A stretch of DNA of 64,000 bases, taken from contig OY848931.1 of the NCBI GenBank assembly GCA_963693285.1, forward strand, positions 3,886,079 to 3,950,078, in the 5' to 3' direction. Positions within the stretch are counted from its first letter, which is position 1. Every line of letters starts with the position of its first letter. The translations under genes and the position numbers were made by a program. This DNA comes from Xestospongia muta (lineage: Eukaryota; Porifera; Demospongiae; Haplosclerida; Petrosiidae). This document shows positions 48,888 to 59,168 of the stretch, one piece after another. The notes below the pieces were generated by a model. The model was not told the DNA's origin. It worked only from the letters and a program-made list of their open reading frames with translations, and did no database searches.

Positions 48888-51185
48888 ATGGCCACCTCTA
48901 AGAAAAGAGGAAATACTATTTTATCTATCTTAGAAGAATTAGATAGACCTCTCTATGAAGGAAAATGGCAAGATGTTCAATATATTCTCAGAAAAAAGGC
49001 AAAGAAAAAGCCCAACCCACCAGTCTTTACACCTTTCATAGAAGCTCTGCAATATCTTGAAGACTATACCATGGAGAAACTAACTCGCCCTCTCCATGAA
49101 ATAGAAGAGCTCTTGAAAACAGCTTTAGACTCTTGTCTCACAGAAGATCATGCACTCATACGAGTAATGATCAAAATTAAACAAGGTCAATTTGCCTGGA
49201 TCAATAACGAAATTGGTAGAGCCCTCAGTAAACTCCCTCAGATCTCTGCAGCTAGAGTAGACAATGCTCCCATCCACACTAGTAAAGTTTTTATGGAGGG
49301 AAGTTTGTACACAGGACTGTGTACGGAGATTAAACATACTGATCAAACAGATAAATTATTAATTGCTGTGGGTGCCTATGAAGAATGCTTACGTTTAGCA
49401 TTGGACATAACAATACTAGCAAAGAGCTCTGGACTTGTTGTCCATCCAGCTGTGTTTCGATCTATCCGTACGTCACTTGAAAGAGGTCCCATATTGTGTA
49501 TAAAATTAGGAGAACCTTCACGTGCTGTGGGTTTCTTTCGACGTGTCCTCATGGCTAAAGAAGAATACATCCTACCACAGATTCGTCAAATTTGTGCAAC
49601 TGGCCTCGCCTCATCTCTTCTTTTTTTCATTTCTCCTGGATCATATCGTCCATTCACCTTCTCACAAAGCACATACTCACCATCACAGTTGACAGAGGAA
49701 GCCATTCTTGCCACAAGCTTGATGAAAACCTTTCTTGGTACTTTACAAGACACAAAAATACAAGATGCTGTGATTGTTTTTGATATGCTTACGCTAGCTT
49801 TCACTGATGCCAGATTGCCAGGAATTCTAGTACAGACTCTCGAAGATAGTATGCCATTTACATCTTCTGGTCCACATTTGTGGTTGCATTTTGCTTTAGC
49901 TTTGATTAACAATAATCTTCACTACCAAGCTGAGGCTGTTTTTCATGAGTGTGTACGCATTTATCCATCTGATCCGCATATCATATTGATGGGTTCAAAC
50001 TTCACTCTAGAGTCGCTGAACAAACCAGAACTGAGTATCCAGTGGATACAACCAGTCCTTGAGTCAGCTGTCGGTCATTTTTTAGAACCCAAACTATATT
50101 TTGTACTTGGTAAAGCTCAAGGTTTGCTAGCAGAAAAAGAACTAACCTTTGAGAAACGTCAAACTCTCTTGAAGAAGAGTCTAGACTCCCTTAAACATGC
50201 TACAGAACTTGATCCACATGATATTGATTTTATTTTTTATTATGCCATCCAATTGGCAATAGTACGAGAAATAGCAGCTGCTCGTGAACAAATACAGCAG
50301 GCGCTGGCATTGTGTCATGATCACACAGGCTGTCTCCATCTTTTAGCTCTTCTCCTGTCAGCAGACAAGCAATATACAGAAGCTCTAAAAATTTGTGAAT
50401 TAGCTTTGCATGAAGATCCTAACAATTTAAATCTCACTAAAACTAAGATTCTTCTACAAGTGGTTGTATCTGGTGTTCAGCCTGCACTGCAGACGTGTAA
50501 AAATGCTCTAAAAATCTGGCAAAGGTTATATTCTGAAGAGAGCACTGGACTTATTGGTGCTATTACTCAGGATCAGCGCTCCTTATCTGATCTACAGCTG
50601 AAAACAATAGACCGCGATGAGCAGCTACCGTCTTATACGATCAGCCCTGAAGTTGCATCTGATGCTGGGTCCTCTCACTTTAGTATCTCAAATGCACCTT
50701 CTCTTAACACTCCCATCTTAGTACAGGCACAATTGTGGTGTACAATAGCAAATGTGTTTATTAAAAACAAGAAGTTTTCTGATGCAGCTCTCTGTGTTCA
50801 AGAAGCTCAATTTTTAGCACCATATTTACCCGTTGTTTCTATCACCAATGGAAAAGTTCTGGAAAGTGAGAAGCAGCTGGAAGTAGCACTAGACCAGTAT
50901 AACAATGCATTAGTTTTAAAACCATTCAATACTATAGCTCTTACTAGCATCGGACGTTTATTACATCTAAGTGGCAAGAATGAACCAGCAGAGAAACATC
51001 TAAGAGAAGCCCTAGCTATTGATAAATTGAACCACGAGGCTTGGTTTTGGTTAGGAAAGGTGTTTGCGGATCAGAATGACCAAGAACATGCTTCGAATTG
51101 TTTTAAAACTGCACTTCAATTTGAATCAAGTGCGCCCATTCAAAAATTTGAGGCCGTATTACATAGAAATAATGCATTGCTATAA
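48888..51185 (+). CDS. TTC7: Tetratricopeptide repeat protein 7 (single exon)
   Basis: TTC7 is a TPR solenoid that, with EFR3 and FAM126, recruits PI4-kinase IIIalpha to the plasma membrane. This 765-residue ORF is uninterrupted from ATG 48888 to TAA 51183-51185. Hallmarks are GFFRRVLMAKEEY (family GRFRELL), SVVYDLLT-like VIVFDMLTLAF, LWLHFALALI, LAIVREIAAAREQIQQAL, CLHLLALLLSADKQYTEAL, a variable loop, then QLWCTIANVFIKNKKFSDA and TPRs to the end (HEAWFWLGKVFADQND). It is somewhat shorter at the N-terminus than vertebrate TTC7A/B (about 840 residues). The lack of introns contrasts with all large neighbours and suggests a retrocopy. Its last 220 bp are duplicated at 58441-58661. Confidence 0.87.
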   Translation: MATSKKRGNTILSILEELDRPLYEGKWQDVQYILRKKAKKKPNPPVFTPFIEALQYLEDYTMEKLTRPLHEIEELLKTALDSCLTEDHALIRVMIKIKQGQFAWINNEIGRALSKLPQISAARVDNAPIHTSKVFMEGSLYTGLCTEIKHTDQTDKLLIAVGAYEECLRLALDITILAKSSGLVVHPAVFRSIRTSLERGPILCIKLGEPSRAVGFFRRVLMAKEEYILPQIRQICATGLASSLLFFISPGSYRPFTFSQSTYSPSQLTEEAILATSLMKTFLGTLQDTKIQDAVIVFDMLTLAFTDARLPGILVQTLEDSMPFTSSGPHLWLHFALALINNNLHYQAEAVFHECVRIYPSDPHIILMGSNFTLESLNKPELSIQWIQPVLESAVGHFLEPKLYFVLGKAQGLLAEKELTFEKRQTLLKKSLDSLKHATELDPHDIDFIFYYAIQLAIVREIAAAREQIQQALALCHDHTGCLHLLALLLSADKQYTEALKICELALHEDPNNLNLTKTKILLQVVVSGVQPALQTCKNALKIWQRLYSEESTGLIGAITQDQRSLSDLQLKTIDRDEQLPSYTISPEVASDAGSSHFSISNAPSLNTPILVQAQLWCTIANVFIKNKKFSDAALCVQEAQFLAPYLPVVSITNGKVLESEKQLEVALDQYNNALVLKPFNTIALTSIGRLLHLSGKNEPAEKHLREALAIDKLNHEAWFWLGKVFADQNDQEHASNCFKTALQFESSAPIQKFEAVLHRNNALL

Positions 51186-51594
51186 ATATTTATTAATTTT
51201 ATGTAGATTTTTATTATTAATATTTTAATGATCTGATTTGTAATTAAGAAACCACTTCTGGCAAAACATTTGTGACCTGATTTGTGGAAAGGGACCACTA
51301 TTAGAACACCTTGAAAAACAGTTTCGTACACATTGTATATACACAAGCTATTCATGGTAACTGTGTGTATATATAAGGTGTTTTAATAGTGGTCCCTTTT
51401 CAAAAATCTGGTTACGAATGTTTTGACAGAAGTGGTTCCTTATTGGGAATTAGGTCACAAATTTTAAATAAATATTGTTGGTTTTTACAAGGACATAAAC
51501 CATACAGGAAGAGAATAAATGTACTAATTACTCGGCCATTATTTCCTTAGTAGAGTGCAGTGTCAAGATGGCTGAAGCTATATACAGACGCTGA
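50965..51594 (+). repeat. Duplicated unit, copy 1 (5' part)
   Basis: From within TTC7 (ATCTAAGTGGCAAG) through its 3' flank to a VWA5A-like ATG at 51568 (ATGGCTGAAGCTA). It is nearly identical to 58441-59067; the distance from unit start to ATG is 603 bp in both. The VWA-like reading stops after a few codons where the inserted DNA begins. Confidence 0.88.
51246..51441. mobile_element. Foldback/MITE element downstream of TTC7
   Basis: Arms at 51246-51312 and 51375-51441 are imperfect inverted repeats (AACCACTTCTG.CAAAACATT, GGGACCACTATTA.AACACCTT) around a 62-nt AT-rich centre. The same element is in the second duplicate copy at about 58721-58916, so it predates the duplication. Confidence 0.75.
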
Positions 51595-51770
51595 GACAGC
51601 CATTAGCCGGAGAAAGTTATCCACATTTTTAACCCCTTTTTGCTCACATCACACATCCGTACAATCACGTGAACAAAAACGGAGTGCGATATACAGGGAG
51701 AAAGTGATCCAAAATTTTAACTCCTTCTTTTCAAGTTTTTATTCCATTCTCTAACGTCAGTAGAAGTTGC

Positions 51771-54222
51771 TATGTCTGGAGGAGTTAAAGGAGCTGTTAT
51801 AAAGTTAGATAGAAGGAACAAAAGATAATGAAGAAGAATCTTTAGGTAAGGATTTTTTAAATTTTTTGCAACATAAAAAAGCGACATAATGATATTTTAC
51901 ATTAGTAATATTAAATGAACACAATAAAACAAATATTTTGACACAACCAGACAATTTAGTGTCATGCTCAGTATTACAGAATTGACAAATGTACTTATCA
52001 GGTATTGCGTTTAGTTTTGGAACAGTACATATAAGGTAAATTCATAATAGATAGTAATCACACTCACTGTATCCATTCAACAGTTTCAGAACTATCATTA
52101 TCATCTTTAAAACACTCTCCAAAACTTTTGCATCTTTTTTGTAAATGTTACCTTTAAAATATTAATAAAATATTTAATATATTAAATATAAATATTGATT
52201 TGCGATCAAGTTGGTTTTGATATAGTTGCTGTAGTTGTTGTTTTCTTCTTTGTTTCTTCTTACTAAAAGGAGAAATTAGAAGAGCCAGCATTGTTAAAAA
52301 GGCATTTAATGATAGGATTGTCAATTATCTCATCTAGTTTTATCTCTTCTAAGATTGCTTCAGTTGAAATCTGCTGTTGAAGGATCTGTTGTTGTATCAT
52401 GTTTGTCATCTTGTCTTCCTCCTATGACTACTCAGACTATGACTCACAATCCATTGTTGCTTCGACTATAGTAATCACAGAGTAAACAAAAAGGTACACA
52501 ACACAGTCTTTGTTGTTGTTTGATCATCTTCATGATATAAAATGGAACCTTTTACATCAGGGCTTAATTATTTGTCCCGACAACAGGGACATAGTATACC
52601 AGGTGGTCTACATGTTATCATATGCCACTTTCATATATATATGATATGAATACATATACAATTTGTTACCACTGATGCATACAACAATCTTGGTGCATCA
52701 CAGTGTTTCTATGGCACAAGTGTTACTGATCATTGAAATTTCATATTGCTATATCACAGCTTTTGCTAATTCCTCAACTGTAGACCTAAGATTACCAGTT
52801 ATTAATAATCTTAAAGACATATTTAATACTATCACACACAAGGACTAAACTTGTTTTATACTCCTAATGTCTGCTATATGTCTTCATTATCTGTTTCATT
52901 TATTTGTAGTGTCTCAATCCAGTCAACCAGCTGATGCACCAACTACCAGTGAAGACTTACATCCACCACTTACTATTGTAGACTTGATGAATCATTTAAC
53001 ATGTTGTCAAATGTCTAGTACTGCTAGTTTGAAAGGTTTTATACAAGATATTATTTCAGGAACTGTGAGTAATAGTTTAATAGTTATGAACAACTAGTGT
53101 TTAATTTGTTTTGCTGTTGTTGAAGGTTAAAATTATTAAGAAAGTGGAAGAATTTAAAAAGTCGTCTCCTCAAACAAAAGTAATGATGACTGACTGACTG
53201 ACTCTCTCTCTCTCTCTCTCTCTCGGGACTAGGACATCTCAAAGAAAGCTAGTATTAGGATAAGACTATAGATATAGACTTCTCTCTAAGTCTTAATCCA
53301 TATTTTCAAATACTAAATGTACCAGTTATATGATTTAGAAGATGACACACTTCAAGGTATTATATATAGCAATGATGGAAAAGAGACCAAATGTCACATA
53401 ATCATTCATTAATAATAATTTATTAATAATACATTATGTAATAAAATCACACATAATAATGCTTGTTCTGTTGAGGTAGGTTTCCATTGATATTAACAGA
53501 ATCTTATTTCCATATTAGGAAATAACTTGATTGTGTGAAGATGTATCACAATAAAATACACAGAGCAATTATTGACCTGATAATAGCTAAAGCACAAAGA
53601 GAAGGTATGTCTGGAAATCCAATACAGTAACCAATCCATAACCTGTTTCAGCCTGCATGAACACGCTTCCTTAATATATTGCTAAAAATTAAAAGGAGGT
53701 AAATGTGGAGGAGGCACATGATTGTATAGATAAAAATGATAAATAAATGATATTTAGCTAATGCCACTCTTTTTGTGTCCATTTGGACATAGCACTGAGA
53801 AGCCAGTTACAAAGGAGGAAATGGATCAAGACATACATAGTATGGTGGGAAAACTGGACCTAGAGTCTCTATAACAGTAACATTCATGTATACAGATATT
53901 TCATGTAACTTGGATGTCATTGAGAGAAAGATGTCAATTAATATTCTTTGTTTTTTTTTCTAGTTGTTTAGTGGACTGGGTCATAGAATTACAAGCTAAC
54001 CAACAAAGCTGGTCAATACAATTGGTTAAAAAGACTACATAGTATCGTCAGCTGGTGACTGGTGTTAATGCTGATCAAAAACCGTCACTGAAGTTATATA
54101 ATATCTGGTTTAACTATAATCGTTTGTTTCAGTCAACATTATTTGTGACATTACATTACAAAGATGAAGCTGTCATACTTGTTGTAAACAATTTTGGAAC
54201 TAGAATAGATAGTGTACTGTAA
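51771..54222 (+). other. Exon-like fragments of an unrecognised, probably decayed gene
   Basis: Short coding-like pieces on the plus strand: MSGGVKGAVIKLDRR (51773), LLRLLQLKSAVEGSVVVSCL (near 52345), SSQPADAPTTSEDLHPPL with DLMNHLTCCQMSSTASLKGF (52915-53063), KMYHNKIHRAIIDLIIAKAQ (near 53542), CHSTEKPVTKEEMDQDIHSM (53780s), and STLFVTLHYKDEAVILVV (54132). No family is recognised, and several pieces are bounded by stops rather than good splice sites. It may be an intron-rich lineage gene or a pseudogene. Confidence 0.3.
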
Positions 54223-54463
54223 TGTTTTTATGTATTTAGAAGACTTTTAATTAATTGTTAATCAGATCAATTAAAAATCAATTAAAAATCAATTAATGTT
54301 GGTCACGCGTGGTTGGAGCCTACTGTTATTTCCCGCCAAATTGTCACGAGTTTGTGCCTTGTGTTCATCGTAATGAAGCATGACAGAGATGTCTTGAAAA
54401 TATTAAAAAGATTCCATTTGAAAGCCATTTTAGTTCACAGACTCCCGTGGGTCTTCGTCGCTA

Positions 54464-54575
54464 CGACTCATCTCTTCGTTCTCCACTTCGCCCCTCTTCA
54501 CGACTCGTCTCTTCGTTCTCCACTTCGACCCTCTTAACGACTCGTCTCTCTGTTCGTCACTTCGTTGGATCCCTC
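54464..54575. repeat. 37-bp tandem repeat (three copies)
   Basis: CGACTCGTCTCTTCGTTCTC plus CACTTCGACCCTCTTAA repeats with starts near 54464, 54501 and 54538. It gives a spurious ORF. Confidence 0.85.
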
Positions 54576-54962
54576 CTCTTCGCTGGATCATCCTTTTCAT
54601 TTTCTTTTCTGTTCTTTTTTATTTAATTATTATTTTATTTATTTTCTGTTTTTTTTTATTTAATTTTTATCTTTTTATTTTTGTTTAGTTCCCTAATTGT
54701 CTCTTCTCTTCGTTTCTACAGGACTCAATTGGAAGTTACCACTAGTTGTCTGATGTTCTCTGATGTTGTTGACTGTTCTCTGATGTTTTAGACTGGTGTT
54801 CTCTGGTGTTTTGACTGTTCTCAGTTCTCTGGATGTAAAAGATGAGTCGCTCTCCTGCCTGGTCTCTTCTGTCTTCTTCTTTCAAGCCTTCTTTCCTTTT
54901 CTTTTTATTTTTATTTATTTTTTTTTTGGGCTATCCAGCCCATACAAACCCTATTAATTATC

Positions 54963-55036
54963 TTCCCCCTGCCGCCTGGCGGCCTCAAAAAAAAATTTTT
55001 TTTTAAACATCCGAGGCCGCCAGGTGGCGGGGGGAA
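54963..55036. repeat. GC-rich 24-bp-arm palindrome with A9T9 loop
   Basis: The left arm 54963-54986 (TTCCCCCTGCCGCCTGGCGG CCTC) and right arm 55013-55036 differ at 2 of 24 pairs; the loop contains AAAAAAAAATTTTTTTTT. The arms are strongly GC-rich in a pyrimidine/AT-rich region. Confidence 0.85.
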
Positions 55037-55510
55037 GCTCTGATCTTCTAGGGTGCGTGTGTGTTGGTGGTCCCTTTTCACTTCCTCTGTCTCTCTTCAC
55101 TCTCTATCTACTCATTGTCACCATCAGTTCATAACTACTCTCTCTTTCTTTCCCTGCAGGAGCAGCACTGGTGAAAAAGGTGAGCTGTCTCTCCATCCAT
55201 TCACTTCTCATCCACTCTTTAGTTATCCAGTTGTTATTCTTCTCTCTTTCTCCCTCTATGTTCTCAACTCGTGGACTGAATGGACTCTTGGGAACTCTCC
55301 ATCATCTCTTTCCTATAATTGTTGGATTGGAGACTTTCACTGGACCTTCACTGGACTTCTTGGGAACTCTTCAACTACAGAGACTATTTTTTTTTACATT
55401 TTTTGTTGTCATTTTTTTTCTTACATTTTTTGTTGTCATTTTTTTTCTTGTTTTTTTATATATGTATTAATTTTCTTAAAATAACATTTTTCACTAAATT
55501 TGTCAATTTT

Positions 55511-55667
55511 AACTTTGAAGATATTTATTTAACAATTATTTTTATACTTTTAATTTTTTTATTAAAAATGAATTAGTTTAGAATTCATTAACTTTGAAGA
55601 GATTTATTTAACAATTATTTTTATGCTTTTAAATTTTTTTATTAAAAATGAATTAGTTTAGAATTCA
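55511..55667. repeat. 79-bp tandem duplication
   Basis: AACTTTGAAGATATTTATTT through AATTAGTTTAGAATTCA is repeated once, starting at 55511 and 55590, with few differences. Confidence 0.85.
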
Positions 55668-55756
55668 ATTTCTTTTGAAACTCTAATATGACAATCAGTT
55701 TACTCACTGAATCTCTTATCATTGTATACTGCTGCTGTATACTATAATCACTGAAT

Positions 55757-55880
55757 CTTTTTACAACTATAGTATTATTATACCTATTTATTTTATTTAT
55801 TATGTCAATCACTTCTTTTTTACAACTATAGTATTACTATACCTATTTATTTTATTTATTATGTCAATCACTTCTTTATT
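55757..55880. repeat. 59-bp tandem duplication
   Basis: ACAACTATAGTATTATTATA through ATTATGTCAATCACTTC starts at 55763 and again at 55822. Confidence 0.85.
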
Positions 55881-56169
55881 ATTATTAATTTAGTTTGTAT
55901 CTCCTTTTTTACATTAATTTTAATCAAGAATCATTTTTGACCAAAATTAATTAAAAATCTATTAAAGATTTTTGCTTGTTAGTCGCGTGCTAATAATTGA
56001 GATTTTCCCGCCATAATCATAGTCACGCGTTCTTTTACTAGTTGTGTACACGTGCTGATGATATTTTTCCCGCCCAATCAATGTGGTTTAATTTCTATTT
56101 CAGTGTTTTTAATCAAGTTCTTCAAAGATATTTATTTCTTTTAATAGTCAAAATTAATCTTTATTTATC

Positions 56170-56690
56170 GTTTAATTTTTTAAAAACTATATAAGAAGTT
56201 TAGGGTTCAGTGTCTACACACAAATTTTATTACACTTTTTTTAATTGTAGATAAGATAAAAAATTTATAGCATTAAATTTGTGCCATCATTATCACGTAA
56301 TCTTTAATACAAAATTGGGCATACAACTGAGTTCCATGGCTCACCAAGTGATGTAAAGGCTCTGATATGCAGTATCGGAATAAGTCTATTAGTATGGGTT
56401 TGAGTCCAACTTGTTTCAGCATTTGTGTTTACTACACAACTATTAGCAAACATATTATTCTTTATTTAAAAGAACAATTAATTTTTATTTATCATTTAAT
56501 TTTTTTTGACTATTTAAGAAGTTTAGGGTTCAGCGTCTACACACAAATTTTATTACACTTCTTATAAATATTGAGCATACAACTGAGTTCCATGGCTCAC
56601 CAAGTGATGTAAAGGACTCTGCTATACAGTATCGGAATGAGTATGGGTTTGAGTCCAACTTGTTTGATACTTGTTTAATACTTGTCTGTG
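56170..56690 (+). repeat. Two direct copies of a tRNA-like (SINE-like) repeat
   Basis: Copy 1 (about 56190-56418) and copy 2 (about 56513-56672) share AAGAAGTTTAGGGTTCAG and GTTCCATGGCTCACCAAGTG through GGGTTTGAGTCCAACTTG. TGGCTCACCAAG resembles a pol III A box and GGTTTGAGTCC matches the B box at 10 of 11 positions. Copy 2 lacks about 67 bp internally. Confidence 0.5.
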
Positions 56691-56699
56691 TCTATTACA

Positions 56700-57760
56700 T
56701 AACTATTAGCAAACGAAATTATTCTTTTTTAAAAAGAATAACAAACATGATAGTGGGTAGTAGGATATCAACAAACTACAATTAAAATGTACACCTGAAA
56801 TCAATTGAACAATTATAATTCATTGCCTTAGCTTTGTATCCAGATACTTGATGAACATTTTTAAGTATAAATTTAATAAAACATGGAATACCCTCATCCT
56901 AATCCAAATTTGTTTTAGATAATGCAATAGTATGCAAAAAATAGATTATGTGGAAAATGTGATTCATTTTAAAAGTGCAGATATTATAGGCTAAACTAGG
57001 ATAACTGGTTTGTCTTGGTCTGTAGACTGGTTTGATAAAGATTCCACAGATATTCTGAAAAAAGAGAATCTTACAATGTTAATTTGGTGGTCTAGTTTTA
57101 ATACCAGTAATCTCTTCTAATTTATTAAAAACAATATCTTATTAATGGCGTAATCACATTTTATTCTCATAATAATATATTCTAAACTAAGAACATCCTG
57201 TATATTGAACTCTCCTCAGTGTCCTGATCCAGTCCATGCTAATATCCCAAAGCGTCCACTACAGACTATAGAGAGGGTCACATCTTGAAAGCATGTCTTC
57301 ATTATAAACACTTTTAATCCTTATTTTTCTTAGATATATATCCTTTACCCTCCAGTCCATACATGAACTAGACCATACCACTTCTTACATATACATGTAC
57401 TTACTTTCTATCTGGACTAAGGGTCCATCCACCCAAGGACCAGCTAAGATTCTTGTTATACTAAGAGCTAACCAAACAGTTGTGGGCTTTGCTGACTATT
57501 AATGAAGACTGTTGACTATGAGGAGAGGTATAATTGAAGAACTGTTTGTTCCAGTCAATACATCAAGCCTATAGAAAAGAAGAAAGGATCCCATGGAATT
57601 AAGATTCAAGGAAACTCTATTTCATATGAAAGCCGAGGATGGACATTCCAATTCCTATTTCTTGTTTCTTCTGCACATCTTGCGTATTTTAAAAATTCCA
57701 ATTAACGACCTTGATAACTTTCAATTTCTTATTCCTTATTCCATTCTTTGTATGTGTGCC
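56700..57760. other. Unassigned part of the inserted segment
   Basis: AT-rich sequence with only short ORFs. A copy of the GCCGAGGATGGACATTCCAA motif lies at 57631, related to the inverted repeat at 57899-57985. No gene seen. Confidence 0.4.
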
Positions 57761-57764
57761 ATTT

Positions 57765-58324
57765 CTAGGCTTTTCTTGTTATTAATAAAACACAGAGCAC
57801 GAGCACCACGAACTGTCTCTTAGAATCAAGTGTCAGTGAGATGTTTCCAGTTGGGTTAGGTTCCTGATTTTGGTTGTATATTCTATGAGTGTTATTTACG
57901 GAAGTCGAGGACATACATTCCAACTCCATATAATCCCATTTGATAAAATAAGAAACAGGAATTGGAATGTCTGTCCTCGGCTTCCATAATTTCAGGATGC
58001 TTGTTCTATATTCTAATCTTGTACTCATACCAAGTACTACTAAACCCACTATAAGGACACTCATTGATAAAACCAAGGTGATGAATACCGACAGATGATA
58101 AAAGTTATAGTTGATAGACGAATTGATGGATAGAGATGGATAGATATTATAGATAGCTATGTGGGACATTAGATAGATGTATGAATAGATAATACTTACC
58201 TGCCAGTAGTCCATGTCCAATTATTGCAGTAGTTCTAATAAACATATGAACAGTCTATACCAATATAGAGTAAGTAACACATAGTAATAGCAGAACTTAC
58301 TAAGGCAAACTTTGAACTACTCAT
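57765..58324 (-). CDS. Possible three-exon small membrane protein (unrecognised)
   Basis: ATG 58324-58322 encodes MSSSKFAL, joining in phase to TVHMFIRTTAIIGHGLLA (acceptor ag, donor GTAAGT) and then, after TTATAG near 58052, to VGLVVLGMSTRLEYRTSILK and on to a stop near 57765. Two hydrophobic stretches suggest a membrane protein. The third exon runs through the inverted repeat at 57899-57985, so part of its coding sequence would be repeat-derived. The start lies only a few bases from the insertion boundary. Real splicing is unproven. Confidence 0.33.
57899..57985. repeat. Imperfect inverted repeat, about 28-bp arms
   Basis: GGAAGTCGAGGACATACATT at the left is mirrored by AATGTCTGTCCTCGGCTTCC at the right, around a loop of about 31 nt. 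A third, unpaired copy is at 57631-57654. Confidence 0.8.
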
Positions 58325-58336
58325 ATCTCACGCTGA

Positions 58337-58661
58337 ACTGAAAGCTGGACTCTTCAGCAGTAATGGTGAAGGTCTTCCGTTACGTTCTCTGACAGTGGAA
58401 GGAGACGTCAGAGGTTATGTTGTAGGCCTTCAAGCTAAATATCTAAGTGGCAAGAATGAACCAACAGAGAAACATCTAAGAGAAGCCCTAGCTATTGATA
58501 AATTGAACCACGAGGCTTGGTTTTGGTTAGGAAAAGTGTTTGCAGATCAGAATGACCAAGAACATGCTTCGAATTGTTTAAAACTGCACTTCAATTTGAA
58601 TCAAGTGCTCCCATTCAAAAATTTGAGGCCGTATTACATAGAAATAATGCATTGCTATGAA
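58337..58661 (+). pseudogene. Chimeric pseudogene: VWA5A N-terminal fragment fused to TTC7 C-terminal fragment
   Basis: 58337-58440 copies VWA5A codons (AGLFSSNGEGLPLRSLTVEG), then at 58440/58441 the sequence switches to TTC7 (LSGKNEPTEKHLREALAID). One T is missing relative to TTC7 (TTGTTTAAAAC versus TTGTTTTAAAAC), shifting the frame so the end is wrong. It has no start codon of its own because of the upstream insertion. It is the junction of a tandem duplication. Confidence 0.85.
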
Positions 58662-59168
58662 TATTTATTAATTTTATGTAGATTTTTATTATTAACATTT
58701 TAATGATCTGATTTGTAATTAAGGAACTACTTCTGGAAAAACATTTGTGACCTGATTTGTGGAAAGGGACCACTGTTAGAACACCTTGAAAAACAGTTTC
58801 GTACACATTGTATATACACAAGCTATTCATGGTAACCGTATGTATATATAAGGTGATTTAATAGTGGTCCCTTTTCAAAAATCTGGTCACAAATGTTTTG
58901 ACAGAAGTGGTTCCTTATTGGGAATCAGGGTTACAAATTTTAAATAAATATTGTTGGTTTTTACAAGGACATAAACCATACAGGAAGAGAATAAATGTAC
59001 TAATTACTCGGCCATCATTTCCTTAGTAGAGTGCAGTCTCAAGATGGCTGAAGCTACAGAAGCTGAACCGAAAGCTGGACTCTTCAGCAGTAATGGTGAA
59101 GGTCTTCCGTTACGTTCTCTGACAGTGGAAGGAGATGTCAAAGGTTATGTTGTAGGCCTTCAAGCTAA
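58441..59168 (+). repeat. Duplicated unit, copy 2
   Basis: 728-bp unit spanning a TTC7 3' fragment, the foldback element, the VWA5A promoter/leader and the first VWA5A codons. It is almost identical to copy 1 (50965-51594 plus 58337-58440). Confidence 0.85.

Larger units (their letters stand above)
51595..58336. other. 6.7-kb insertion between split halves of a duplicated unit
   Basis: The VWA5A-like sequence is broken at ACGCTGA (51588-51594) and resumes after ACGCTGA (58330-58336), consistent with a 7-bp target duplication. The inserted DNA has no obvious terminal repeats. It contains exon-like fragments, tandem repeats, a large palindrome and tRNA-like repeats, listed separately. Confidence 0.6.

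Noticed and set aside
54313..54537. 74-residue ORF
   Set aside because: Largely the 37-bp tandem repeat; no conserved domain or splice context.
55053..55576. Overlapping Ser/Phe-rich ORFs of 85-143 residues
   Set aside because: Pyrimidine-rich low-complexity DNA open in several frames at once.
58441..58703. Functional second TTC7 gene
   Set aside because: Only the last 220 bp are present and a single-base deletion shifts the frame.
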